From positions 1 through 24,322 of IMG/VR virus record IMGVR_UViG_3300034023_000704: a DNA stretch of 24,322 bases; one strand, given 5' to 3'. Source of the DNA: a virus. A program made the position numbers and the translations under genes. The notes beneath the pieces were generated by a model. The model worked only from the letters and a program-made list of their open reading frames with translations, searched no databases and was not told where the DNA came from. Below are positions 1-7,188 of this stretch, piece after piece; positions within the stretch are counted from its first letter, which is position 1, and each line of letters opens with the position of its first letter.

Positions 1-2
1 CC

Positions 3-38
3 GTGTCCCCATTCGTCGCTTTGGCCACCCGGGCATAG
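3..38 (+). CDS. C-terminal end of an upstream structural gene (partial)
   Basis: The third forward frame is open from the window edge and ends VSPFVALATRA followed by TAG at 36-38. The stop overlaps the AGGAG ribosome-binding site of the next gene, which is typical packing in a phage late operon. In siphoviruses the gene before a small capsid-region protein is often the major capsid protein, but too little is visible to name it. The frame choice rests only on the stop/RBS overlap. Confidence 0.35.
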   Translation: MSPFVALATRA

Positions 39-47
39 GAGATACTC

Positions 48-515
48 ATGCACATCTCTCAGACTCACAAAATTGTCCAGCTCTATCAGGGTGCGGCTAA
101 CGCCGTGGCCTGTGATGTGGTGTCGCTTAAAAATTTCCACCGCGGCGCTATCGTTGTCACGCACACTGGCAGCGCTGACACTGATCTGGTGCTGACGGTC
201 AAAGAGGCGACGGCGGTAGCCGGCACTGGCAACCAGACCGTAGCCAACAACGTCGACATCTATGCCGATGTGGATGCGGGCACGACCAGCGATGTGTTGG
301 TGCGCCAGACGGCGGCCAAAACCTACACCATCGACACGGGCGTTGCCCCCAATCAGGTCGTCGTGTTCGAGATCGACCCCGATGCGCTCAGCGCTGGGTT
401 CGACTGCGTCTACCTAGATGACAGCGGCGGCAACGCCAGCAACGTCGTCAACATCACGTTCATCGGTATGCCCCGCTACCCTGGGCTCCCGCTGGCCTCT
501 GCAATCACTGACTAG
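48..515 (+). CDS. Small virion structural protein, capsid region
   Basis: This 155-residue protein starts at an ATG six bases after AGGAG. It is acidic, rich in Val, Thr, Ala and Asp, and has alternating hydrophobic strands with no transmembrane segment, signal peptide or catalytic motif. This looks like an all-beta virion protein. Phages often encode such small head-decoration or capsid-associated proteins between the major capsid gene and the head-tail connectors, and this gene holds that place. The role is inferred from position and composition. No specific family is recognised. Confidence 0.6.
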   Translation: MHISQTHKIVQLYQGAANAVACDVVSLKNFHRGAIVVTHTGSADTDLVLTVKEATAVAGTGNQTVANNVDIYADVDAGTTSDVLVRQTAAKTYTIDTGVAPNQVVVFEIDPDALSAGFDCVYLDDSGGNASNVVNITFIGMPRYPGLPLASAITD

Positions 516-520
516 GATCC

Positions 521-627
521 GTATCCACGTATCCAGCGTGTGTCGACGATTTCGACAAACTTTCTTATATACGCGTATATAAGAAAAGTTTATGAAAATC
601 TTCGACACACCGTGGATACGTGGATAC
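521..627. repeat. 107-nt near-perfect inverted repeat between two structural genes
   Basis: The arms are about 53 nt each and match with only a handful of mismatches and one bulged base. The outer 15 bp (521-535 against 613-627) are perfect, and each outer arm carries GTATCCA twice. A second block, GTGTGTCGA, pairs with TCGACACAC. The centre at 564-583 is the perfect palindrome CTTATATACGCGTATATAAG. There is no U-tract, so an ordinary intrinsic terminator is unlikely. It fills most of the 153-nt gap before the next gene. Confidence 0.9.
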
Positions 628-668
628 CGAAATCGGCGGAACCACCGCCATAACCGAGGAGGATGGAT

Positions 669-1502
669 ATGACTGTTGCAAATGTTAAATCGACCTGGAC
701 AGGCGGCAATCTGCGCTTTGGCCAAAAACATGCAAATGGCACGGCGAGCGTCCAGTTTGATGGCGTCCCCCTAGCGCTCAGCGGTGACTACTCGCTCACT
801 GGATTCAATGCGCTTTCCAGCCGCTACGAGTTGTCGTGGGCGGCCGGGCGGCGTGGCAAGCCAGGCATCAACGCTGACATCCAAAATGCGTCCGAAGCGA
901 CTCGGATGATTGCCGACCCAGACTTCGAGGTGCTCGGCACCAATGGCACCTCTGCGCTCAGCACATACTACGCTGAGGGAGGGCTCACGTTTACGACGGC
1001 CGGCGCCGACAATGATCAGATGATTCTGGTCCCGCATCTGGACGCCAACCAGTCAGCCTGGGAGCAGGTCACCTGGGGTACTGACCAGGAGACGATCTGG
1101 GAGTGTGCGCTGCGCACCACGGCTACGATTACGTCGATGACCATCTGGGCTGGGCTCAAGTTGACCAACACATCGGTCACGGCCACCGACAATGACCAGG
1201 CGTTTTTCCGATACGCTGCGGCGACCAACTCTGGCAAATGGCAGGCAATCCACAGCATCGGCGGCACCGATACGGCTACTGATACCGGCATTGCGGTTGC
1301 GGCCAGCACAACGTACCGGCTGCGTGTGGCGATTGATGCGTCGCGCATCGCTCAGTTTTACGTCAACGGAGCGCTTGTCAGCACGTCGACCGCCCTGACC
1401 AACGCAACGGACCTCAAGCCTTACATCGGCGTGCAGGCCAACACTGGTGCTGCCCGCTCGATCAATATCATCGGGCAGGCCATCAGCCGCAAGGTGGCGT
1501 AA
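669..1502 (+). CDS. Structural protein with a lectin-like (jelly-roll) C-terminal half
   Basis: Two in-frame ATGs exist. The one at 663 abuts the GAGGAGG site, while 669 has a six-base spacing, so 669 is chosen (277 residues). The C-terminal half has the strand pattern of concanavalin/LamG-like folds, with a segment reading TTYRLRVAIDASRIAQFYVNG followed by another strand pair. Such domains are common in phage head fibres or decoration proteins that bind glycans. The N-terminal part (TWTGGNLRF onward) is a beta-rich region I do not recognise. The gene is followed one base later by the next structural gene. The virion role is inferred from context and the binding activity is unproven. Confidence 0.6.
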   Translation: MTVANVKSTWTGGNLRFGQKHANGTASVQFDGVPLALSGDYSLTGFNALSSRYELSWAAGRRGKPGINADIQNASEATRMIADPDFEVLGTNGTSALSTYYAEGGLTFTTAGADNDQMILVPHLDANQSAWEQVTWGTDQETIWECALRTTATITSMTIWAGLKLTNTSVTATDNDQAFFRYAAATNSGKWQAIHSIGGTDTATDTGIAVAASTTYRLRVAIDASRIAQFYVNGALVSTSTALTNATDLKPYIGVQANTGAARSINIIGQAISRKVA

Positions 1503-1503
1503 C

Positions 1504-1845
1504 ATGGGTATCGCTCTTGTGCGCTTGGCCAGTGGTGCGATCCGTGAAGAGCCCGGCACGTTTGCCACGATTAAAACCGGCGAGCTGGCCGGCTCGGCGA
1601 CAGCCGTGCAGATGCCAGATGTCACCTGCTATCGGGTCAAATTCAAGGCGCTTTCGGACAATTCCGGAAACGTCTACATTGGTGGCGCTGGAGTGACTGT
1701 TGCCAACGGCTCTACCGATACGACCACGGGCTGGGAACTGGATTCCGGGCAGGAAACCGAGTGGCTTCAGGTTGACAACCTCAATGTGTTCTATCGGATC
1801 TGCAACAACGCCGGGGATGATTTGGTCTACATGGCGATGATCTAA
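1504..1845 (+). CDS. Small beta-rich virion protein
   Basis: The start is the ATG at 1504, one base after the previous stop, giving 113 residues. The segment GNVYIGGAGVTVANG, then a Gly/Glu-rich turn and WLQVDNLNVFYRI, is a pattern seen in many small phage structural proteins of the head region, where a short jelly-roll-like domain decorates the capsid. No transmembrane or catalytic feature is seen. The stop overlaps the next ATG (TAATG), indicating translational coupling with the connector gene. The exact position in the particle is unknown. Confidence 0.6.
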   Translation: MGIALVRLASGAIREEPGTFATIKTGELAGSATAVQMPDVTCYRVKFKALSDNSGNVYIGGAGVTVANGSTDTTTGWELDSGQETEWLQVDNLNVFYRICNNAGDDLVYMAMI

Positions 1846-2432
1846 TGGCATATGCAAGCGTGGCTCAACTGCGAGCGTACATGGGCCTGGATGTCAACGA
1901 CGACGATCCTCTTCTGGAATCGTTGTTGACCCGGGCCCAGTTCGCGATCGACAACCATACACATCGGACGTTCGAGGCTCCGGCTGATACAACCAAGTTG
2001 TTTGACGCCGAGCATGACACGTCCGACCACTACATGGTGCTGGACTGGACACCGTACGCTCTGGATCTGTGCCAGATTACGACGGTGATCAATGGAGACG
2101 GGACATCCATCTCTGCAAGCTCGTATGTCACCAACCCGCGCAACCAGACACCGTGGTACGGGCTGCGGTTCAAACTTAACAGCGGCTTGTATTGGACGTT
2201 CGATCAGGACCCAGAGAACGCCATCAGCATCACGGGCCGGTGGGCGTACAGCGTGACGGCCCCAGCAGACATCGTGCATGCGACAGTTCGCATGGCAACG
2301 TACATGTATCGGCAAAAGGACTCCAACACGTTTGACGTTACAGCGATTCCGGGCGCTGGTGTGATCGAGGTACCGCAGGGCATTCCCCGAGATGTCGGCA
2401 AAATGCTGGAGCCATATCGGAGGCTGAGATGA
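1845..2432 (+). CDS. Head-tail connector / adaptor protein (gp6-like)
   Basis: This 195-residue protein begins MAYASVAQLRAYMGL and continues with DDDPLLESLLTRAQFAIDNHTHRTF. That is the helical N-terminus typical of gp6/gp15-type adaptors, which form the ring below the portal. A beta insertion with two Trp-rich strands follows, then a helix (DIVHATVRMATYMYRQKD), and the end resembles that of other adaptors (GIPRDVGKMLEPYRRLR). Length and order fit the family. The last codons overlap the next gene's ATG (ATGA). Confidence 0.8.
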   Translation: MAYASVAQLRAYMGLDVNDDDPLLESLLTRAQFAIDNHTHRTFEAPADTTKLFDAEHDTSDHYMVLDWTPYALDLCQITTVINGDGTSISASSYVTNPRNQTPWYGLRFKLNSGLYWTFDQDPENAISITGRWAYSVTAPADIVHATVRMATYMYRQKDSNTFDVTAIPGAGVIEVPQGIPRDVGKMLEPYRRLR

Positions 2433-2893
2433 CAATCTCAACAACGATTGCTCTGGCCCAACAGCGAGCGCTGACCGTGCCCGGTGTTGTGTATGCACCT
2501 GCTGGTAGTTATCCACCATCTCTGGACAGTGCATTGCTGCCAGCAGTACTGACATTTCCCGGCCCAGCAGGAGTGCCAACGTATCAGCGTAGCGCTCGGG
2601 ACTTGTATTCCGTCACCCGCACATACTATGTGACATTTTACGTCAACGCTATCGGACAGGGACATCGCAATAACAAAATCCAAGACGCCATCGTCATGCT
2701 CCAGGAGGCTCTCGATGCATTTTTACACAACCGCCATCTCGATCCGGACGTTGTGATTATGGGCGTGACGGACGATACTGGGATCACGTCTGGCAGGGAG
2801 ACGGCAGGAGCCAACGATCAGTACCTGACGTACAATGGCCAACCATATTTCGGCTTTGTGCTGTCGGTCAATATCGAGGAGGTTAATCTATAA
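2429..2893 (+). CDS. Probable tail terminator or neck protein
   Basis: This 154-residue protein lies between the head-tail connector and the tail tube, where siphoviruses place head closure and tail terminator proteins. It has an N-terminal helix (TTIALAQQRALTVPGV), a central strand TRTYYVTFYVNAIG, a helix IQDAIVMLQEALDAFLHNR and a C-terminal strand pair (YFGFVLSVNIEEVNL). This alpha/beta layout is compatible with gpU-like tail terminators. No diagnostic motif was found, so the call rests mainly on synteny. The start overlaps the previous stop, and the stop overlaps the tail-tube start. Confidence 0.55.
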   Translation: MTISTTIALAQQRALTVPGVVYAPAGSYPPSLDSALLPAVLTFPGPAGVPTYQRSARDLYSVTRTYYVTFYVNAIGQGHRNNKIQDAIVMLQEALDAFLHNRHLDPDVVIMGVTDDTGITSGRETAGANDQYLTYNGQPYFGFVLSVNIEEVNL

Positions 2894-3357
2894 TGGCCAA
2901 GTACGTCGGCCCCAACTCTGCCGCACTGTCGTGGAATAGCGTTGTGATTGCTCAGGTTCGTGACATCTCTGGGCCGTCGATGGTCGAAGATGCAGTAGAC
3001 GTGACAACCCGCGAAAACAGCAGACGGGTGTACACCGCCGGCCTGCGGGATGGTGGCGAATTGACGTTTGATGTCATCTACGATTCCGCTTTGCCGACGC
3101 ACGACACACTACTGAATGCTTTGTTGAATGGGTCTGTAGGGTCGGCAGAACTCCAAACGGTAGATGTCGCCAACCTGTACGATGGGTTCAGGTTTCAAGC
3201 AATGGTTTCGGCCATAACGCCGGAAATGCCTCTGGAAGATGCGCTCGGGGCCAGCATCACGTTGAGGACGGTCAGTCAACCAAAACCCATTGTTTATTTG
3301 GTTGATCATGTAGGGGATTATTTGGTCGATGAATCCGGCGCATATCTGATTGAATAG
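2893..3357 (+). CDS. Tail tube protein, copy 1
   Basis: This 154-residue protein reads QVRDISGPSMVEDAVDVTTRENSRRVYTAGLRDGGELTFDVIYD, a typical major tail protein pattern in which a beta-sandwich subunit polymerises into the tail tube. The next gene is a clear paralogue. This copy carries a short C-terminal addition after about residue 130 with two similar Tyr/Asp motifs (GDYLVDESG and similar) that the second copy lacks, perhaps a surface tag. It starts four bases before the preceding stop ends. Confidence 0.85.
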   Translation: MAKYVGPNSAALSWNSVVIAQVRDISGPSMVEDAVDVTTRENSRRVYTAGLRDGGELTFDVIYDSALPTHDTLLNALLNGSVGSAELQTVDVANLYDGFRFQAMVSAITPEMPLEDALGASITLRTVSQPKPIVYLVDHVGDYLVDESGAYLIE

Positions 3358-3365
3358 AGGGGAAA

Positions 3366-3791
3366 ATGGCAAAGTACACAGCTTATGAATCTGTTTTGCG
3401 GGTCAATACGGTTAGCACAACATTCGTCGATGTCGGCCAGGTGCGTGACATCAGTGGTCCGTCCATGACACAAGACGCTGTCGAAGTAACAGCACGTGAC
3501 ACAAATAAGTGGCGTGCGTTTACGCCGGGCCTCCGCGATGGGGGCGAGGTGACGTTCGATCTGATCTACGATCCAAATCTGGCTTCGCACTCAGCGACTA
3601 ACACAACAACAGGCTTGGTTAGCTTCCTGCTGACCGGGACGGCAAAAACGTTTCGGCTGGTCATGAGCGATTCAAATTTTTTTTCGTTTAGTGGCATTGT
3701 GACGGCATTCACTCCCGAATCACCTCTGGAGGATGCAATGACGGCCAGCTGTACCATCAAAGTCACTGGCGCTGTGTCATATAACGTATAG
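3366..3791 (+). CDS. Tail tube protein, copy 2 (tandem paralogue)
   Basis: This 141-residue protein shares with the preceding gene the blocks MAKY, QVRDISGPSM, DAVEVTARD, GLRDGGEVTFDLIYDP and a closing TPESPLEDAMTASCTIKV. The two are plainly homologous but diverged, so the duplication is old. It lacks the C-terminal extension of copy 1. Both genes have good starts and an intact frame. Either both subunits build the tube, or one forms the main tube and the other a minor ring or a decorated form. Confidence 0.85.
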   Translation: MAKYTAYESVLRVNTVSTTFVDVGQVRDISGPSMTQDAVEVTARDTNKWRAFTPGLRDGGEVTFDLIYDPNLASHSATNTTTGLVSFLLTGTAKTFRLVMSDSNFFSFSGIVTAFTPESPLEDAMTASCTIKVTGAVSYNV

Positions 3792-3808
3792 AGCTGATAG
3801 CACAAAAT

Positions 3809-4186
3809 ATGCCTATACTCAACAGTAGTGTACTCAGACAAAACGTGTTGCGGCAGGTCACGATCGACGTGCCCGAATGGGGCGGATCGGTCATTCTGCG
3901 TGAACTCACTGGAGCAGAGCGCAGCGAGTTGATGGTGGACACTATCCAACTGCAAGGAGCTTTGGCCGACAAATCAAACCTGACGCCTGACGCTGCCCGC
4001 CGAGCGCTGACGTTAGCGGCCGAAATTGTCCGGCGAACATGGATTGATGAAACTGGCGCACCAGCAGTGCAGGACGCCAAAGAACTTCTGGAAGCCCCCT
4101 GGCACATCCTGTTCCGTTTGGCGACCGAGGCGATGGTGCTGTCCAAAATGGTGCCGGGGTCGCTAGAGGCTGAAAAAAAAATCTAA
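3809..4186 (+). CDS. Tail assembly chaperone, short form
   Basis: The gene lies between the tail tube and tape measure genes, the fixed position of the lambda gpG-type chaperone. The 125-residue product has an N-terminal strand region (VTIDVPEWGGSVILRELTGAERSEL) and then helices, as in this family. Its final codons are GAA AAA AAA ATC TAA over a run of nine A, a slippery site. Most ribosomes should stop here and make the short chaperone. The ribosome-binding site is weak. In lambda the short and long forms are made in a fixed ratio to load the tape measure protein. Confidence 0.8.
   Translation: MPILNSSVLRQNVLRQVTIDVPEWGGSVILRELTGAERSELMVDTIQLQGALADKSNLTPDAARRALTLAAEIVRRTWIDETGAPAVQDAKELLEAPWHILFRLATEAMVLSKMVPGSLEAEKKI
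4173..4181 (+). promoter_or_regulatory. Programmed -1 ribosomal frameshift site
   Basis: Nine consecutive A contain the slippery heptamer A AAA AAA in the zero frame (GAA AAA AAA). A slip of -1 turns the following ATC TAA stop into AAT CTA ATT GAC and opens the downstream frame. The location, at the end of the chaperone just before its stop, is exactly where this phage family uses frameshifting. Confidence 0.85.
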
Positions 4187-4527
4187 TTGACGACGCCGAA
4201 CTGCGCCTGTGGCACACGCTGGCTCTGGAAATCGGAGGGTGCACTGTGGCCGAGCTCCAGCAACGCATGGGTGCCAGCGAGTTTGCCACATGGGCAGCTT
4301 TCTTGGCGATCCAACCATCTAGCGAGCAGCGCGCAGATTTGAGAAATGCGATGATGATGACCCTGTCAGCCAATGCATCCCGAGACCGCAAGCGCCATCC
4401 AAAACCGTTTGCGGTTAGCGAATTTATGCCCGACTGGTGGAAGCCGGAAGAAAAACCTCTGACAGGCCAGCAGGTGTTGTCAAAATTCGCAGCGCTGGTC
4501 GGAGGGGCAAATGTCGGACACCCTTAA
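4183..4527 (+). CDS. Tail assembly chaperone, frameshift extension (T-like)
   Basis: This is the -1 frame continuing from the slippery site, read as LIDDAELRLWHTLALEIGGCTVAELQQRMG and ending at 4527. It adds about 115 residues to the short form, for a fused product near 240 residues. The Trp/His start and the later EFATWAAFLAIQP segment resemble the C-terminal T domain of gpGT proteins, which recruits the tape measure. An in-frame GTG at 4246 has GGAGGG upstream, so separate initiation is possible, but the frame is open back to the slip site. The end overlaps the tape measure start. Confidence 0.8.
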   Translation, partial: LIDDAELRLWHTLALEIGGCTVAELQQRMGASEFATWAAFLAIQPSSEQRADLRNAMMMTLSANASRDRKRHPKPFAVSEFMPDWWKPEEKPLTGQQVLSKFAALVGGANVGHP

Positions 4528-6415
4528 CGTACAGATTGTTGCCGATACCAGCGGGTTTGACAGCAAGATCGGTCAAAGCGCGCGTGAGCTCGACAATTTT
4601 TCCGATCAGATAAAATCCGCCGACAAATCAGCCAACAAATTCGGTTCGGTCATGGCTGGTATCGCCCAAGGCATCGGCCAAGGCATCGCCGGGATGGCGG
4701 TCTCGGCTGGTGCAGCACTGCTCCAGTTTGGAGCGGACAGCGTAAGCGCTGCCAGCGACCTTAACGAGACGCTCAGCAAGACAGACGTTTTGTTTGGCGA
4801 TGTTTCCGATACGATCAAAGAGTGGTCGCAGACGACTGCGACCGCTTTTGGCCAGAGCCAGCAACAGGCACTGGACGCCGCCGCCACGTTTGCGGGTTTT
4901 GGCCGAGCGGCTGGGGTTACCGGTGACGAGCTGGTTGACTTTTCGACAAGCCTGTCTGAGTTGGCCAGCGATTTGGCGTCGTTCGGCAACACCACACCAG
5001 AACAAGCTATCGAGGCGATCGGCGCTGCTCTCCGCGGTGAGAGCGAGCCTCTCCGCGCCTACCAAGTGCTTCTGAGCGAAGCGACCATCAAGGCTAGGGC
5101 TCTGTCGATGGGGCTGGTCAATGCAGAGGTCGACGCTCTCGCGCTGTCCAGAGCAACGGAGGCGGTGGAAAAAGCTCAGCGGGCATACAACGAATCGGTC
5201 GCCAAATTTGGCGAATCGTCAATTGAAGCATCCGATGCCAGCCGGGACATGGAACAGGCTGGATTGGCCCTCGAAAAAGTGCTCGGTGGTCAGGTGGAAG
5301 AATTGACTGCCCAGCAGAGACTGCTTGCTACCCAAGCCGAAATTTTCGCTCAGACAACTGCGGCCCAAGGAGATTTTGGAAAAACCTCGGGTGGGCTGGC
5401 CAACCAACAGCGCATTTTGGATGCGCAGATGCAGAACCTGAGCACCACGATCGGCAGCATGTTTTTGCCGGCGTGGCTGGCAATCGTTACGGCGGTCAAC
5501 ACGTTCGTGCAGGCGACGTTGCCTCCGCTACAAAACGCCATCGAAGGGCAAATCGTCCCGGCGTTCAACGCGTTTGGTGCAGTACTGGCCAGCGTGTTTG
5601 GACCGGCCATCGCCGTGATTTCTGACGTTCTGGCCGGCTTCGGACAGGGAATCATGACCGATGCCATCGAGCCGCTCAACTTTTTCAACGGTTGGATCGG
5701 GCGCAACATGCCGAGAATTCAGCAGATTGTCAGCACCGTCCTGGGGGCAATTGCGAGTTTCTGGGAGGCTCACGGCCAGACCATCGTCGATGTTGTCGAT
5801 ACATACCTCGGCTGGGTGTTTAACAATTTTGAATTTATCCTCAGGACATTGCTAAATGTCGTGGAATTTGTGCTCAGCGTCCTGACGGGAGATTTTGAAA
5901 ATGCAGGATTGGTTCTACGGGCCATTATCGGCGACTGGAAACTCTGGATTACGAGTGGAATCCAAGCAATCGTCGACACGGTCGTCAGCATCTGGACCGA
6001 GACGGACTGGGGAGCCGTCGGCAGCGCAATCATCCAAGGGATCGGAAACGGTATCCTGGCAATGATGAGCTGGATAACAAATCTGGCCAGCACCGTGAGC
6101 GGAGCCGTGGTGGACAGTTTCAAAAGCCTCCTGGGCATTTCGTCGCCATCCAAGGTGGCAGCCGAAGAGATCGGCATGCCGTTTGCGGAGGGTATCAGCC
6201 AGGGGATGCGCCAGGCGATGTCGGCTGTCAACCAGACGGTGTCAGGCGTTGTCGGTGACATGATGGCTTCACCCGCCCAATCCGCTATTGGCGCCGGCGC
6301 TGGGCTGGGCAATGTTACGATCAACCAGTACTTTAGTGGCAATGTCGATTCCGAAATGGTACGCCAGGCGTCTCGTTCTGGCGTCGCCAGCGGACTCAGA
6401 GCGATAGGCGCATAA
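4511..6415 (+). CDS. Tape measure protein
   Basis: This 634-residue protein sets tail length and acts in tail assembly and DNA passage. It starts 6-7 bases after GGAGGGG. The first 60 residues are a tape measure N-terminus (LNVQIVADTSGFDSKIGQ, then charged coiled-coil). Hydrophobic segments rich in Gly/Ala follow around 50-80, and more occur at about 350-480. A conserved SLLGISSPSKV segment lies near 540 before a helical end. By the usual relation between tape length and tail length this is a rather short siphovirus tail. Its stop overlaps the next ATG (TAATG). Confidence 0.92.
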   Translation: MSDTLNVQIVADTSGFDSKIGQSARELDNFSDQIKSADKSANKFGSVMAGIAQGIGQGIAGMAVSAGAALLQFGADSVSAASDLNETLSKTDVLFGDVSDTIKEWSQTTATAFGQSQQQALDAAATFAGFGRAAGVTGDELVDFSTSLSELASDLASFGNTTPEQAIEAIGAALRGESEPLRAYQVLLSEATIKARALSMGLVNAEVDALALSRATEAVEKAQRAYNESVAKFGESSIEASDASRDMEQAGLALEKVLGGQVEELTAQQRLLATQAEIFAQTTAAQGDFGKTSGGLANQQRILDAQMQNLSTTIGSMFLPAWLAIVTAVNTFVQATLPPLQNAIEGQIVPAFNAFGAVLASVFGPAIAVISDVLAGFGQGIMTDAIEPLNFFNGWIGRNMPRIQQIVSTVLGAIASFWEAHGQTIVDVVDTYLGWVFNNFEFILRTLLNVVEFVLSVLTGDFENAGLVLRAIIGDWKLWITSGIQAIVDTVVSIWTETDWGAVGSAIIQGIGNGILAMMSWITNLASTVSGAVVDSFKSLLGISSPSKVAAEEIGMPFAEGISQGMRQAMSAVNQTVSGVVGDMMASPAQSAIGAGAGLGNVTINQYFSGNVDSEMVRQASRSGVASGLRAIGA

Positions 6416-7188
6416 TGTCATATCAGATCACCACATTCGATGGAGTCACCCTCCCGACAATTATGTCCGTCGAAGACATGTCATCCGCTTCCATTCCCAG
6501 TACGATACAGGTGTCTATGGGTGCGGCATTCGACTGGCGAGGGAGCGGCAGGCAATTTCCGGTACAGCAACAAATTACAATTAGGGGCGCTTATGTGGGC
6601 GCAACCCATGCCGATTTAATTACCAAAATCAATCAGCTAAAAGGTTTAATTGGCAAACGGGCTACTCTCATTCGTGCGAATTTCAGCGATGGCACTACCC
6701 AGACGAGAATCGCTCGCTTGCTCAGCGTCAAAATCAATCAGGATGCAGAACAAAACACAGCGTTGTTCGCCGAGGTCGAGGCGGTTTTCGAGACCCCCAC
6801 GGGCGGCTGGAGGGCATCGACCGCAACTACTGCAAGCAGTACAGCCTCGGGCTCAAGAAGCATTTCGATCACGATGGGCGGAAATATCGAATGTCAGGAT
6901 GCAATTGTCACTGCCACTGGTAGCATAACATCACTGACTATAATCTCAGACGCCATTGGCGTCAATTTATCGTGGAGCGGGTCAGCTGCTGGATCGGGCA
7001 ATCTAACGATAGATTGCGGAGCCAAAACCATTGTGCGGGGATCAGCAAATCAATACAACTCGGGATTTATAACGAGTAACCATACGGCCAGGGGTTGGCT
7101 CCCCCTGGCGATTGGAACTAACACAATTACAGTTTCAACAACTCTCACATCTACAGTAACCATAACGGCATTTGCGGTGACAGCATAA
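6415..7188 (+). CDS. Distal tail protein (Dit-like)
   Basis: This 257-residue protein follows the tape measure and precedes the tail hub, the standard place of the Dit protein that forms the ring at the tail tip. The N-terminal 130 residues fit the Dit ring domain (a strand QITTFDGVTLP, and RQFPVQQQITIRGAYVG with a helix THADLITKINQLKGLIG). After a Ser/Thr-rich linker (about 137-150) a second beta domain of about 100 residues follows, comparable to the galectin-like domain of larger Dits. The stop overlaps the hub start. Confidence 0.75.
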   Translation: MSYQITTFDGVTLPTIMSVEDMSSASIPSTIQVSMGAAFDWRGSGRQFPVQQQITIRGAYVGATHADLITKINQLKGLIGKRATLIRANFSDGTTQTRIARLLSVKINQDAEQNTALFAEVEAVFETPTGGWRASTATTASSTASGSRSISITMGGNIECQDAIVTATGSITSLTIISDAIGVNLSWSGSAAGSGNLTIDCGAKTIVRGSANQYNSGFITSNHTARGWLPLAIGTNTITVSTTLTSTVTITAFAVTA

